Assembly: GCA_000469685.2 (NCBI GenBank)
Contig: LS997567.1
Span: 25,888,119-25,952,118 of the forward strand
Origin: Haemonchus contortus
Lineage: Eukaryota > Nematoda > Chromadorea > Rhabditida > Trichostrongylidae
Direction: 5' to 3'
DNA length: 64,000 nt
Part shown: in pieces, positions 25,501-37,500 of the stretch
Numbering within the stretch: position 1 is the first letter of the stretch
Layout of the letters: every line of letters begins with the position of its first letter
Program-made: the position numbers and the translations under genes
Notes under the pieces: model-generated
Told to the model about the DNA's origin: nothing
The model's database searches: none
The model's input: the letters and a program-made list of their open reading frames with translations, nothing else

Positions 25501-28500
25501 TAGATAATCTTTATCAACAAACTTATTCCAGATCCTTGATCGAGTATCAAATGACTCGAGCTAGTGTTGTTAGAATTCTTTTGACGTTCGAAGTTTTTAG
25601 GAGGAACACTTTATCAAATAAACGACCTGACGTTTCGACGTAATCGTCGTCTTCAGAGGCTTGAACGCAGTTGAGATGTTTCGCAATATCCAATAGCGTT
25701 GACTCCTAGGCAAAAACGACCGAAACTCATCGGAAAACTAGTCACTCCATAAGATACTCACCAGGCTCCACCGTCGAAGCGGCTAGGATCCGCTGTCGCT
25801 TCAGGCGACTGTCAGTAGCGAATAAGACTTATTGATGCCTCTCTTATACCGATGAAGAAGATGGCATTACGATGCTACTGATCACGAGTCAGAGCTCGCA
25901 AAGCGGTAAGTATGGCATGGATGGATGGGTCCCTGGTCATGGATGGACACTCATCTCTGTTGCTCATCTTGGGATTCCTTTGCAGAATCCAGAACGCCTC
26001 CAATGCCTTTCTTGTTGAAAATTCCGTCTCCTGTCCTGATACAGTGCACTTCACTTTGAAATTTTCGCCGTTGTGCTCCTCAACTTTATGTCGGCCGAGC
26101 GCTTTTAAAGGGTTCCCGTGCTTTATACGAGCTAGGTGTTCTTTCATCCGTATAGCTAGTTGTCATTCTGCTTCGCCAACATAGGTTGATCCACATGCCC
26201 GGCATTCTAGCTGGTATACTAGGGTTGCCTTTTATATTTTGAGATTTGGCAAGACTAGTGTAGCAATCTAGCAACTGACACCACTATCGTCAAGTTTGAC
26301 TATTTTTAGGTTACGTTGCGAAATTTGAGCGCGATTTGTTTTGTTTACACTAAGTTTAAGATTTTGTTTAGGCCAGGTTATGGGGTAGAACCGTGAGCAT
26401 TTTCGCGCGATTATTTTCCTCAACTTTCGACGTGGACTATTTCAACAACAATGCACGGATGAACTCAGTTCAATTTTTGGTGATGAGGCTTCATCCAAGA
26501 CCAGTATTTATCGATGGTACAGTGAGTTCACCCGAGGTCGTAGTTCACTCGAAGAAGAATTTCGTGGAGGTGGTCCAAAATCAGTTGTTGTTCCGGAAAC
26601 CGTTGATACTGTGCACAAACTGATATTGCAAGACCGTCATGTGGCCTATCATGAGATTGGGACAACCTTAGGCATTGGTGGGACCAGCATATATTCAATT
26701 TTGCATGAACGTTTGACTGTAAAAAAATTGTTTTTGAAAAATTTGTCGATCCTCCAGAAAAGGGACTCGTGTCGATTGATCGAAAATGCTCAAAAAATAC
26801 GATCGCGGTGCTTCGAAACACGTCTATGACATCGAGACAGGTGGTGGATCATGGATTTATAAGTATGAGCCCGAAAGGAAACAGCAGTCGACCGTATAGG
26901 TATTTCAAGGTGAGCCAAATCCAACAACAGCCGTCCGCGCACCAAGCACTTCCGGGAAATTGACCTCCTGTTTCTTTGGAAAAACTGGACTTGTCGGAAC
27001 CATACCACTAGGACAAGCAGAACAGTTAATTCTGAGTGGTATACCACCATTTGTTTGTCAGTTGACTTTCAACAAATCAGGGAAAAAAATTGCTGCAGAC
27101 GGAACACTCTTCACCCCGACAATGCGAGCTCCCACGCATCGGCTCAAACAACTCCATTTTTGAGCACTCAAAACAACGATTTGACAGGTCATAAGCCATG
27201 TAGCCCCCGGGTGACTTCTTCTCATCCCGTACGTAAAAAGTAAAATGGGAAGTCAACGTTTTTCGACACCTGAAGAAGCCGTTGATGCGTTCAGAATCCA
27301 TGTTTTAGAGTTACCTACATCAGAGTGGCAAAAGTGCTTCGAAAATTGGTTCAAGCCCATACAAAAGTATATAGATCTTAATGTGGAGATTTTTGAAAGG
27401 CAGTAAACCGGTTTACAATAAATAGTATTTGTTTCGGTTCTCAAATCTCAAAATATAAAAGGCAACCTACGTATCACCCCATAAGTGCGCAATCACCTGC
27501 TTTCCCGTAGGGACATATGGCACAGTCGTTTGTCAAGCATTGTACATCGTAGAGCCGGTTTCGAATCGAACTGTTGTTTGATGTTGCTGTTGGGCATATT
27601 CACCAATTAGACAACATCTCGCAGGTCAGCTCCGCAAATACCTCGTCGTATTGCAGTGCTGACTTTATCGGGAATGAAAGGAAGATAAAGTGGTAATTTT
27701 GTAACGCGCGAAGAACCTTGACAATTTGGACTATCCAGTTCGAGTCTACCGACCAACTTTCCATCGATACCTGCAGATTTAGCGACGTTCAACCAAACAT
27801 GATCGAGGCGGCTGCATTGTGACAAAAGGTCTTCTTGGCGGTCGTAAACAGAGGAGTCGCTGAGATGGCGTTCGGTTATGGCTCAATCAAGTGATTGCGA
27901 TATAATGACGAACTCACTACCTCTATCACTAATCGATACGCGTAGGGCACCATTCGATTTTAACTCGCGTAACACTTTCAACCGTTGTCGTTTGTAGTAC
28001 GTCAAGTTCGTAATTCGCTGTCCTCTGTAGTGGTTGAACGCTGTAAGGACTACGTGGAATTGGTAGCGAAACTGTTAAGCCACGATTGGATTAGAAGTTG
28101 CTAGCAATTCACGATTCTGCTACTTTTAGTGCGCAGTAGATCTCTCAATCTCTGAAGACCTCCAACAAATTTGCGAAAAGTACGTGCATTTATGTTTTGT
28201 GCAGGCGAGAGAGACGGACCTAGGTTCAACAACCCTAGCGCATTAGAGGAGAATTGAGAGTCGTCAAATACTGTAACCCATTCCATATTACCATCGCCTT
28301 GAGCTTTACTGTTCCTTTGAAGATGGGCTGCGGTGGAATTATGAACATGGTCACGAGAGTCAATGCAGCCGCCTCAATTATATTTGGATGAACGTCGCTA
28401 AATCTGCAGGTATTGATGGAAGGTTGGTCAATAGACTCGAACGGGATAGTCCAAAGTGTTCAGTTTTTATAGCCTCATGTAGACCCATAAACTTTCCTCC

Positions 28501-31500
28501 ACTGACACGATGTCAACACACCGGGCACTTACGAAATTCGTCCCATCATTAGTTGTGTGGGAGGACCAACTGATAGAATATCGTGGTTTCTTAATAGCAT
28601 TGTAAGCCAGCTGTTAACCTTGGTTCCATCTCACCTGTCCAATACTGAGCATTTCCTTGATCTATCACGTACCTCTAACTTCGGAGAGGGTAACGAAACT
28701 GAATCTTGTGCCGTTGTTTCGCTTTACACTGATGTCTAAAACTAGCAGGCCTTACAAGCATTATCCGAAATGCTCGATAGGCATGCTAATAATATCAATA
28801 CCTTTGGACTTGGTAAAATGCATATAATGACGTTAGTAAAGGTATACTTGAGCTGCAATATCTTTAAATGGGCAAGAAAATATTTCTCTCGAGTGGGAGG
28901 GCTTGCTATGTTTCAACGGCTGGCTCCGATTCTTGCGGTTTGTTTCATGGGTAGAATTGATGAGCCGGTTTGGAACGTCATCCTTTATTATACTGCAGTT
29001 ATATCGACGACTGCTTCATCGTGACGTCTACACAGTTCGAAGTGGAGTGTTCTCGACTTGTGCATGGACAGTCACAGTCCATTGAACTTACACGAGAGAT
29101 ACTACATAACGGTTGCCTCCCTTAACTCAGCATACAATTCAAAGTGTTCAACAGCGTTATTGGTGTAAAGTGGCACAGCGAAGCTAGTTCGAGGAATATT
29201 CTAATTCGAGCTACATCAGCTCATCCGCAATCCGTTAAACGTGCAGTAGTCAACAATATGCAGAAAACGGCAACAAGTATTTGCACGGGTGAAGTTGAGG
29301 TTCACGAGATACGACGTTTAGCTTGCGATATAGCTGCTGCCAATGGCTGAACGGTACCGCAGAGCCGTGGAAGGGGGAGCACCCATGCGCAAGAGTTTTC
29401 GCGCATTACGAAATTACCACTACGTCTTCTTTTCGTCTCCTCTTTCATCTTCATCTCTATACGGACAAAAGAACATCTAGCTAGTATGAAACCTTTCGAC
29501 AGCGCTCGGTCGACATAAAGTTGAGGAGCAGAACGGTGAAAATTTTGAAGTGAAGTGGAAGTGAAGTGCAAGGTGTTAGCGCAGGAGTCGGAAATTTCAG
29601 CGAGAAGTTCATTAAAGGCGTTCTGGGTCCAAGCCCCAAGATAAACAACAGAGGTGAGCGCTCGTCCATACCCTTTGAAAGCGCTTGGCCGACATAAAGT
29701 TGAGGAGCACAACGGCGAAAATTTCAAAGTGAAGTGCACTGTATCAGGACAGGAGACGGAAATTTCAACAAGAAAGGCATCAGAGGCGTTCTGGGTTCTG
29801 CAAAGGAGTCCCAAGATGAGCAACAGAGGTGAGTGTCCATACATGACCAGGGACCTCTTGCCATACTTATCGCTCTGCGAGCAATAACTCGTGATCAGTG
29901 TTATCGTAGTGCCATCTCCCTCATCAGTATAAGAGAGGCATTAATGGATAGTGTAGAAGTTCTAGTAAGGTTAATATGCATGAAGATAGAAAGAAAGAAT
30001 AAAAGAGACAAATACATGATTCGTTTCACCTCTTACTCAAATGAATCATGTTTTTCACTAGTACCTGAGGATCATCAGTGAGTGGGGTTAGCGAAGAATA
30101 GTGTATTTGATAGTAAGATGCGAAATGTTATATGAATATCAAAACCAGAATAAGAAAATTAGAAAAATATTAGGCACTATTTACCATTTACTGCCCCACT
30201 TTCTCCAGAATGTGCTCGGTTTCTATCGGAATTTTTTCAAGAAGATAAAACCAACTAGAAACTTGCCTAGAGGGGTGATTTGACTCGTAGAACACGAATA
30301 TTGCATCCAATTGTGATGAAAATGCCTGGCGCTCGCGCCACGTGACGGCGCTAAAGAGCTGGGTCACCAATCTTGCTGAAAACTTGCCCCTAAGTAGTGT
30401 TGTTAGGCATCTTCATGAGGAGTGGATGCGATATTCGTGTTCTACGGGTCGAATTACCCTTCTAGGCAGGTTTCTAGTCGGTTTCATCATCTTGAAAAAA
30501 ATTCGATAGAAATCCAGCCCATTCTCGACAAGGTGGGGCAGTAAAGGGTAAATAGTGCCAAATAATAAATTAAATTTAGTATAAATAATTAATAAGCCTC
30601 ATTCGCTACTGACAGTCGCCTGTGGCGACAGCGGAATCTATCCGCTTTGACGGTAGACCTTGGTGATTATTTCATGGAGAGAGTAGTTCTCCCATGAATT
30701 GCGCTCGTTTTTTCCTAGGAGTCAAACGCTATTGGATATTGGAAACATCTCAAACCCCGTTCAGACCTCTGAAGACGACGATTACGTCGGAAAAATTGAT
30801 GAAGTGTTCCACTTAGAAACCTCAAACGGCAGAAGATTTCTAACAGTGTGAACAATAATGCCGAGATTAAAAAAAGAGAGAAGTTGAAGATTACTCGTGA
30901 AACGCGACGTAACTATTGTCGTGACCGAAAACCGCTCAAAAGCTTCCCCTACTGCTTTACTGAGGCTTGCACCTTCAGAAGCAACTAAATCCTTCTGTCA
31001 AATAACCTATTGTTGAATTATTCGATGGTGTTAGCTGGAGAAGAGGTTTACAGGGTTGGTGTTGATAGGTAAAAAAGTTAAAAAAGAATTCATCGATCAT
31101 AGTTTGCTGTGACATGTAATATTTTTTTCGGACCATATGACACTACTAACGCTAAAGAGCTTGCTATACTCAGATCAAAGTCATTGCCGTTTGGAACAAA
31201 TACCTTGTGATTTTGCAGGACATTTTATTCAACGACGAACTTAAACTTGGACGAAACTTTCAGGTGTCGTTCGCGAAGGATGTGGTTAAGGTGTGACTTC
31301 TTCATCAAAAACATCGACACAGGACTAATACCTAAAATGCACTAAATCTAAGAGAGGATTTCTTTTAGGGTTTAGTTTTCCTGCACGGTTCTCCAATTCT
31401 ACATCATGGTTTATTATGTTTACAAAACTGCTTAGTCGATTCTAATTGGATGGTGAAGCTGACCAACTTTGCCACGGAAAATATCATCAGCGAAAAGCTC

Positions 31501-34500
31501 TATCACAACGAAATCAAGCTCATCCTCAACGATAACGAGGATGAGACCGATCGTATCGCTGACAGAAGTAAGTGTAAGAGAATTCCTGGAATCATAGAAA
31601 GGACGCAAAATGACCGTGAGGTCTAATGAGTAGATTTTTGTCCGTAAAGTTATTAAAAATTACAGTCATAACCAGATCATAAAAGGAGCGCAAGACATGT
31701 ATGAGAATATAGTTGGAAAGGCTCTACTGTGCAACCATCCTTGGGTCGCGTAATGTGACAAAAGAGCAAATGACTGGATGGTAGTTAAAAAAAGCGTATG
31801 CTCATTATTATTGGTTGCATTTCCCTCACGGTTTTATAGTTTATAAATACGACAAAGTAGCTCCTGCAATGTCAGAGACGTTGAATGCCATATTGTTTAG
31901 GCATTTGGCAAAAAAATTCGCCCCTCAATTGGCTTCAAAATGCTGGCATACCGATACTGATGCTATTCTTGACTTTTTTTCAGAATATGTCCAACAGGCT
32001 CCTGAAATCATTCGCGGGTTAATTAACCGAAAGTCATTGCCGCCAGGATCACAACCAGCTGACATTTATTCTCTTGGAATGGTCCTTTACCAGATTTTGT
32101 TTCGTGTTCAACCGTTTCACGAGCGAGGCAAAAGTATTTCAAGTAAGTTATCAGTAGATGGGTCACTAGCAATACATCATGTATGTTTCAAACAACGGAA
32201 TGGAAATGCGAACAAGCCAATGGTAATGGAAGCAAAAAATGTTTGATGAGGTCATACTCATGCCATTTTATGCTTTCACCCTTCCAGTGACACAGCGTTC
32301 GTTGGCATCTGACTATGAAGGACGAGTCTGCCCTCGAAAAGTTTTCAGTAGAGTAGAGTTCATTGCTCCTAATGAGTATGAACTGTATCACCTGTCACCC
32401 CGTTGATCATCGATTTCCTCGAGCGGGCATCAGTAACGTCTCCATTCGTTTCTGTCACGAGTCAGAGTGGTCGTCCCCGCTTCAGGGACACGAGGTCCAT
32501 TATTCCTTTCGTCCAGAGCTGGCGTGAAAAAGTCTGACCATCTCGTTGGTGGCCGTTCCGGAGTTCGTTTGATGTCCTGAGGGATCCAGTTAGTAACCGT
32601 CCTGGTCCAACGGTCATCACTGCATCGCATAGCGTGTCCGGCCCACCGGGTAACGGAACTTTCCCCTGCAATTGCTGCATTTTCCCTTGCGGCAAGCGGC
32701 AAATGTCACTGCAATTACCGTGCTCACCCCGCTCCCTGCCAAACAGTAGGACGCAATATTTTTTTGATTGCCTTTCTTTTTTATTAGATTTGATCGTTTT
32801 TTCCTATTTCTTTTTCGTTTTTTGTTTATTAGACTTGATTAATTAGAACGACTTCTTCTATTTAAGGACGATCAAGACACCAATAGAAGAGAGCGGCCAA
32901 CCGATGCAAGTAATTGAAGGATTTCCAACCCCAAGTTCCATCGCAATCCTGCGATACGCGGCGGGTGCGGCGCGTGATGCCGTTTTCGGGGAGAAGATTC
33001 CGGACCCTGGCCCGCCTGATCTTCGATTTCTTGGCGTAATCAACGGCATCCCTGATCTTCGTTCGATGAAGGAGCTCAGAACTCCGGATTCCTTTCTGCA
33101 CATGCGTGTATAGGGAGATTCAGAGCATCGTCCTTTCCACAGCGCGTTGAATGACGCTAACTGCATGCTTATCCTTTTGTAGAACCTGAGTCTCCGAAGC
33201 GTACGCCGAAGCAGGAAGGACCGCAGTATCGGAAAGGTGGTGCGGCCGGATGTTCTTTGTCTTCTTCACTACTGCCTCGATGTTCTTGAATGCTCCCCAT
33301 GCGGCGCGTTTCCTTATGCACAGCTCTGAAGCTAGGTCGTTCATCATATTGACTTCCCGACCTAGATAAACATAGCTAGAGCATTCGGAGATATTCTCTC
33401 TGTTTAGCATGAAGGAGCATCACGTACCAGTTCGTTCTTCATGAACATTCGTCTTCGTTAGATTCAGCCTCGATCCGATCTTTCCACGAGCACTATCGAA
33501 CTCGGCCAGCATTGTTCCGCCTGCTCGATGTTCGGTGTTATAAGCACGATGTCGTCTGCAGAGCGGAGGTGATGTATTGAGCGGCCGTCCACCTTCACTC
33601 CCAAGTCTTCCCATTCCAAGTGACGCGTGATATTTTCGAGAGCAGCACTGAAAAGTTTGGGCGAAATAGTATCGCCTTGCCGGACAACTCTCTTCACGTT
33701 GACAATGACTTCCGTGTGGAATGGTGAAATCCTGGTGGTGAAGTTGTCGTAGTAGCGGACACCTCTCTTCACGTTGACAATGACTTCCTTGTAGAATGGT
33801 GAAATCCTGGTGGTGAAGTTGTCGTAGAGCTCACGAAGCCTCCTTATATAATGAGAAGGAACACCCTGGTTGCCCAGGGTTTCAACTACCGCTTCTGTCT
33901 CAACGGTGTCGAAGGCTTTTTCTGAGTCGATAAACGTAAGACATAGCGGCATTTTGTACTCTCGCAATACTTCAATGAGCCTTGTTAGAGTGTGGATATG
34001 ATCGATTGTACTGAACCCTCTCCGAAACCCTGACTGTTCGCATGGCTGTCCTTCATCTAATATTCTGCCAATCCTGTTTAAGATGGCACGAGTGAAAAGC
34101 TTGTAGATTACAGACAACAGACAGACTGGGCGATAATTGCCAATATCGTCTGGATCTCCCTTTTTGTACAGCAACACAGTCTTGCTAGTTTTCCACGACG
34201 TGGGCACTTTGCATTCCGACAGGTACCGTGTGCCTAGCCAGAGTTTTGATGACGACTAGTAGTATACTCTTCAGATGTTCTGGTTTGATCATATCCTGAC
34301 CGGGCGCTGTATAGCTCTTCATCGACATGATGGCATGTCGGATTTCGGAAGGAAGAACCGAAGGAGCGATAAATTCGTCTTGCCTAAGATTGTGGGTAGG
34401 CAGGTGGACGTGGCTGTTGAAGAGATCCGAGTAGAAGTCGTTGATGACCTTCTCCATTGCCCTTCCCTTCGAGATGCAGTAAGTGTTCCGTCAGGACGAC

Positions 34501-37500
34501 GGAGAGAAGTCATCTTGGTCTTGTAATTGGCGAACTTTCGTCGGGCGTTGCGAGTGCTCTTTCCGGCCTCTCGGACTTCGTCCATAACTGCTGCTCTTCT
34601 CTCGTTTAGATCTTCTTTTATCGTTTCTCTGCATAGCTTCGCAAGTTCGGACGTCTGTTGATGATTGCCTGTGGCCCGCGCGATTCTACGCACGCGCATC
34701 AGCTCCAGTGCCTTCGGAGAGAGTCGCCTCTTGGTTTCTTGTAGACTCTCTGCTTTCTTAGCGCTATCGTGAAGATGTTCTCCGAGCCGGTTGTATTCTT
34801 CATCGATGTTGTCGATAGCGGAATCTTCCCTTTTACTCGCCAAGGGAAGCGAAGTGGTCCCAGTCGATGGAGGTCATAGGGCTCCATTTCCTAGACTTCA
34901 TAGCTCTCTCTCTCCACGCACTGAGGAGCAGAATCTAGCGCGGAGGAGACGATGGTCCGACCCCGTGTAGAACTCCGGAGCAACAGTGACGTCAGTCAGA
35001 CAAAATCTCCGATTGAAAATGAGGTAGTCTATTTTATTATAGAACTGTTCACCAGGTGACTCCCATGTCCATCGCAGATGAGAAGGTTCCTGGAACTGCG
35101 AGTTACCACGGATGGTGTGGGTCGACACGATGAACCCGGACAGCCTTCCACCCTGCTCATTATATTCCATTCCGTGACTCCCTATGTGGAGCTCTTAAGC
35201 CGTTCTTCTAGAGCCAATCTTGGCGAAAAATCACCGCCGATGACCGTGAAGAAAGTGTGGTTGTTCTCTGTAGAGCCTCTCCAGATCCATGTAGAACGCT
35301 TCCAACTCCTCTTCTTCGTAGCTCGATGTTGGTGCGTAGGCAACGAATCTGATAAGAGCGGGGGTTGAGCCACATCTTCTTAGCCGCAAACGTTCGATTC
35401 GGGTTGTTAAGCTTTTGTACGAATCGATGTTCGTGGCCAAGTGCGTGTTGACGAGGACACCTACGCCGCTGACGCCTCTGCTGTTGAATGTTCCGAGGAA
35501 CACTTGTTCTTCAGTCTCGAATACATAGTGCAGCGGCGATGCTTCTCGTCTCGGTCAGTTCGATGACGTCGTGCTTGCTCCTCGTAGCTTGCATCATCGG
35601 ATCTTCTGTTTACGCTTCCGATGCAAGCGTCCGTGCGTTGGAAGTACAGATCGCCATCTTAGTCCTTTTCCTTCTGGGCAGCCTGTTTTGGCCCGTGATT
35701 TTAGCAGCCTCTCTCGAGCGCTCCTACCCAATGCTGCCGTACTGGGGGCCTCCTCATGTTCAGGGGAATTGAGGCCCATTTCTATCACTGTTTTTGGCGT
35801 GTAGATACCCAACGTGCAGCTTGCCAAGCTCTGACGCGGGGTAAGGTTGACTCCGGGAGCTTGCCAGGTTATCCCAAAGTTGGAGTGGACAAGGGGCTTC
35901 GGTTTTTGAAGGCGGCCCCGGTTCACCTCACTGATGCTTCCCAGTCACTCGAATGCAAGCTTTTAGCTGAGACGATGGGTAGGATACCAACTGCTCCCAC
36001 AGGCTTTCCACACACGTATGCGTGGACACGCCTGCGAGAAAAAGATGGTATATCGACCGAGCACAGCACAAGTGGTCAACCCCTGAATCCACCTGCATCT
36101 CTGGGCAAGTACCGGTGACTTTTGGTTGACGACTAATTCTCCTATCCGCCACCTGGGGACGCCCTACGTAGCTTCGTCACTAACCGGTTGGGGATCTCTT
36201 AGTGAGAGAGAACTCACAGTAAACGAGATCCGTAGTTCTTAATGGGCACTGATAAGTATTGATTATAATTATTACTACTGATTGTAATTTTAAGTTTCCT
36301 TTTGAGATGCCTGAAAAAAGCATCTATCAAACACCACTGATATACATTGGTGGAATGCACAGGATATGGACGTTTACGCCAGGCTTTTCGACATGCCCTT
36401 TGCGTGTGCCCTTACAAGGGAAGGTTCCCAAGTCGAAGTGCCCATTTGAAATGGGACCTATACTGCCACGCGTATTTTTAATGCTGATTTCTGCTTTCAA
36501 AATCTGCCAAACGATTCTCTGAACGAAGTTATGGAGGTGTTCTCCGGAGAGCGCTCAACAGGTGAAAGCACAAAACCCATGGTCGCCGGCAGTACAGCAG
36601 TGGCAGCTTGCAACGGAGGTAAGCGTGACGCTCTACAGGCCTGGGACCAAGGATCGGGTCTGGTGGGCGGTGGCGTTTTTGCATCATGCAGGGCTTTTTT
36701 CTCCGAAGTGGAAAAAACTTCTTCTGTTAGTATGTTAGTATTACTGCCTTTAGCAACTTTTTAGTTGCCGCAGGCAAGTCAGTTCCTACTTAAACTATCT
36801 GACATCTACTCCTACCACCAACATTACAAAAATTCTGTTCTTATTGTTATACATTTCAAATTCACTGTAAGATAACTTTGACCTATTATAAGCAGACACG
36901 ATTAACTAGCACGCAGTGTTTAAAACAAAAAAGTCTTTCACAGTGGCGTCAACCGACAGCGACCAAACATCAACGACCCTCTAGATTGGCTTGCTGTTTC
37001 CTCTTCAGCGTCCGGTTCCCGCAGTGGATCGGCCCCCTCGTCCTCAGTCACGCAGTCTCAATGTCGAGGTCTTCGTAAATTGATTCCGCAAGGTAGAGGC
37101 GAAGCTATCTTTCAACTCGTGCTAATTCCTTGTAAGGGCGCGTTCAACATCACAGGATCCGAAATACTTCTTGTTCTTTAGTGTTACATCCACTCGTATA
37201 TGCCATACTTCGCCGCGTCTGCCACATGGCAACCCTTACCCTTTTTGAAAATTGACCACAACCCCACTTTTTTTGAAAACTAATCGATAGCAGTGGTAAA
37301 ACTAACATAAAAAGATTTTCACAACCTGGAGGAAAAAGTCCTGCAAGATGCAAAAACGCCGCAGCCCACCAAACCCGATCCTTGGTCCCGTGCCTCAAAG
37401 CGTCACGCTTACCTCCACTCTAAGCTGCCACTGCTGGGCTGCCGGCCACCATGGCTTTTGCGCTTTCCCATGAGCGGAGACCACCTCCACAACTTCGTTC

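Larger units (their letters stand above)
32390..36190 (-). mobile_element. RTE-type LINE, near full length, inactive
   Basis: On the minus strand, an ORF-like start at about 35657 ([15 protein letters not shown], then a stop) leads into the endonuclease: [20 protein letters not shown] and [20 protein letters not shown], then [11 protein letters not shown] and [11 protein letters not shown]. The linker ([14 protein letters not shown]) and RT follow. The RT includes [45 protein letters not shown] and SADDIVLIT. The tail ends [17 protein letters not shown] near 32550. Stops, frameshifts, a 75-bp duplication and a 361-bp insert disable it. It is a better-preserved relative of 6100-7880. The region 35700-36190 is taken as its 5' leader. 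Confidence 0.93.

Noticed and set aside
25912..26184. Plus-strand frame of 90 codons
   Set aside because: It is antisense to the minus-strand GIY-YIG segment.
29302..29844. Minus-strand frame of 180 codons
   Set aside because: It is the shadow of the duplicated plus-strand GIY-YIG segment. The plus strand carries the family motifs.
31684..31770. An extra gcy exon after the acceptor-like TTACAG
   Set aside because: The frame meets a stop almost at once, and exons l and m already join in phase with the expected family sequence.
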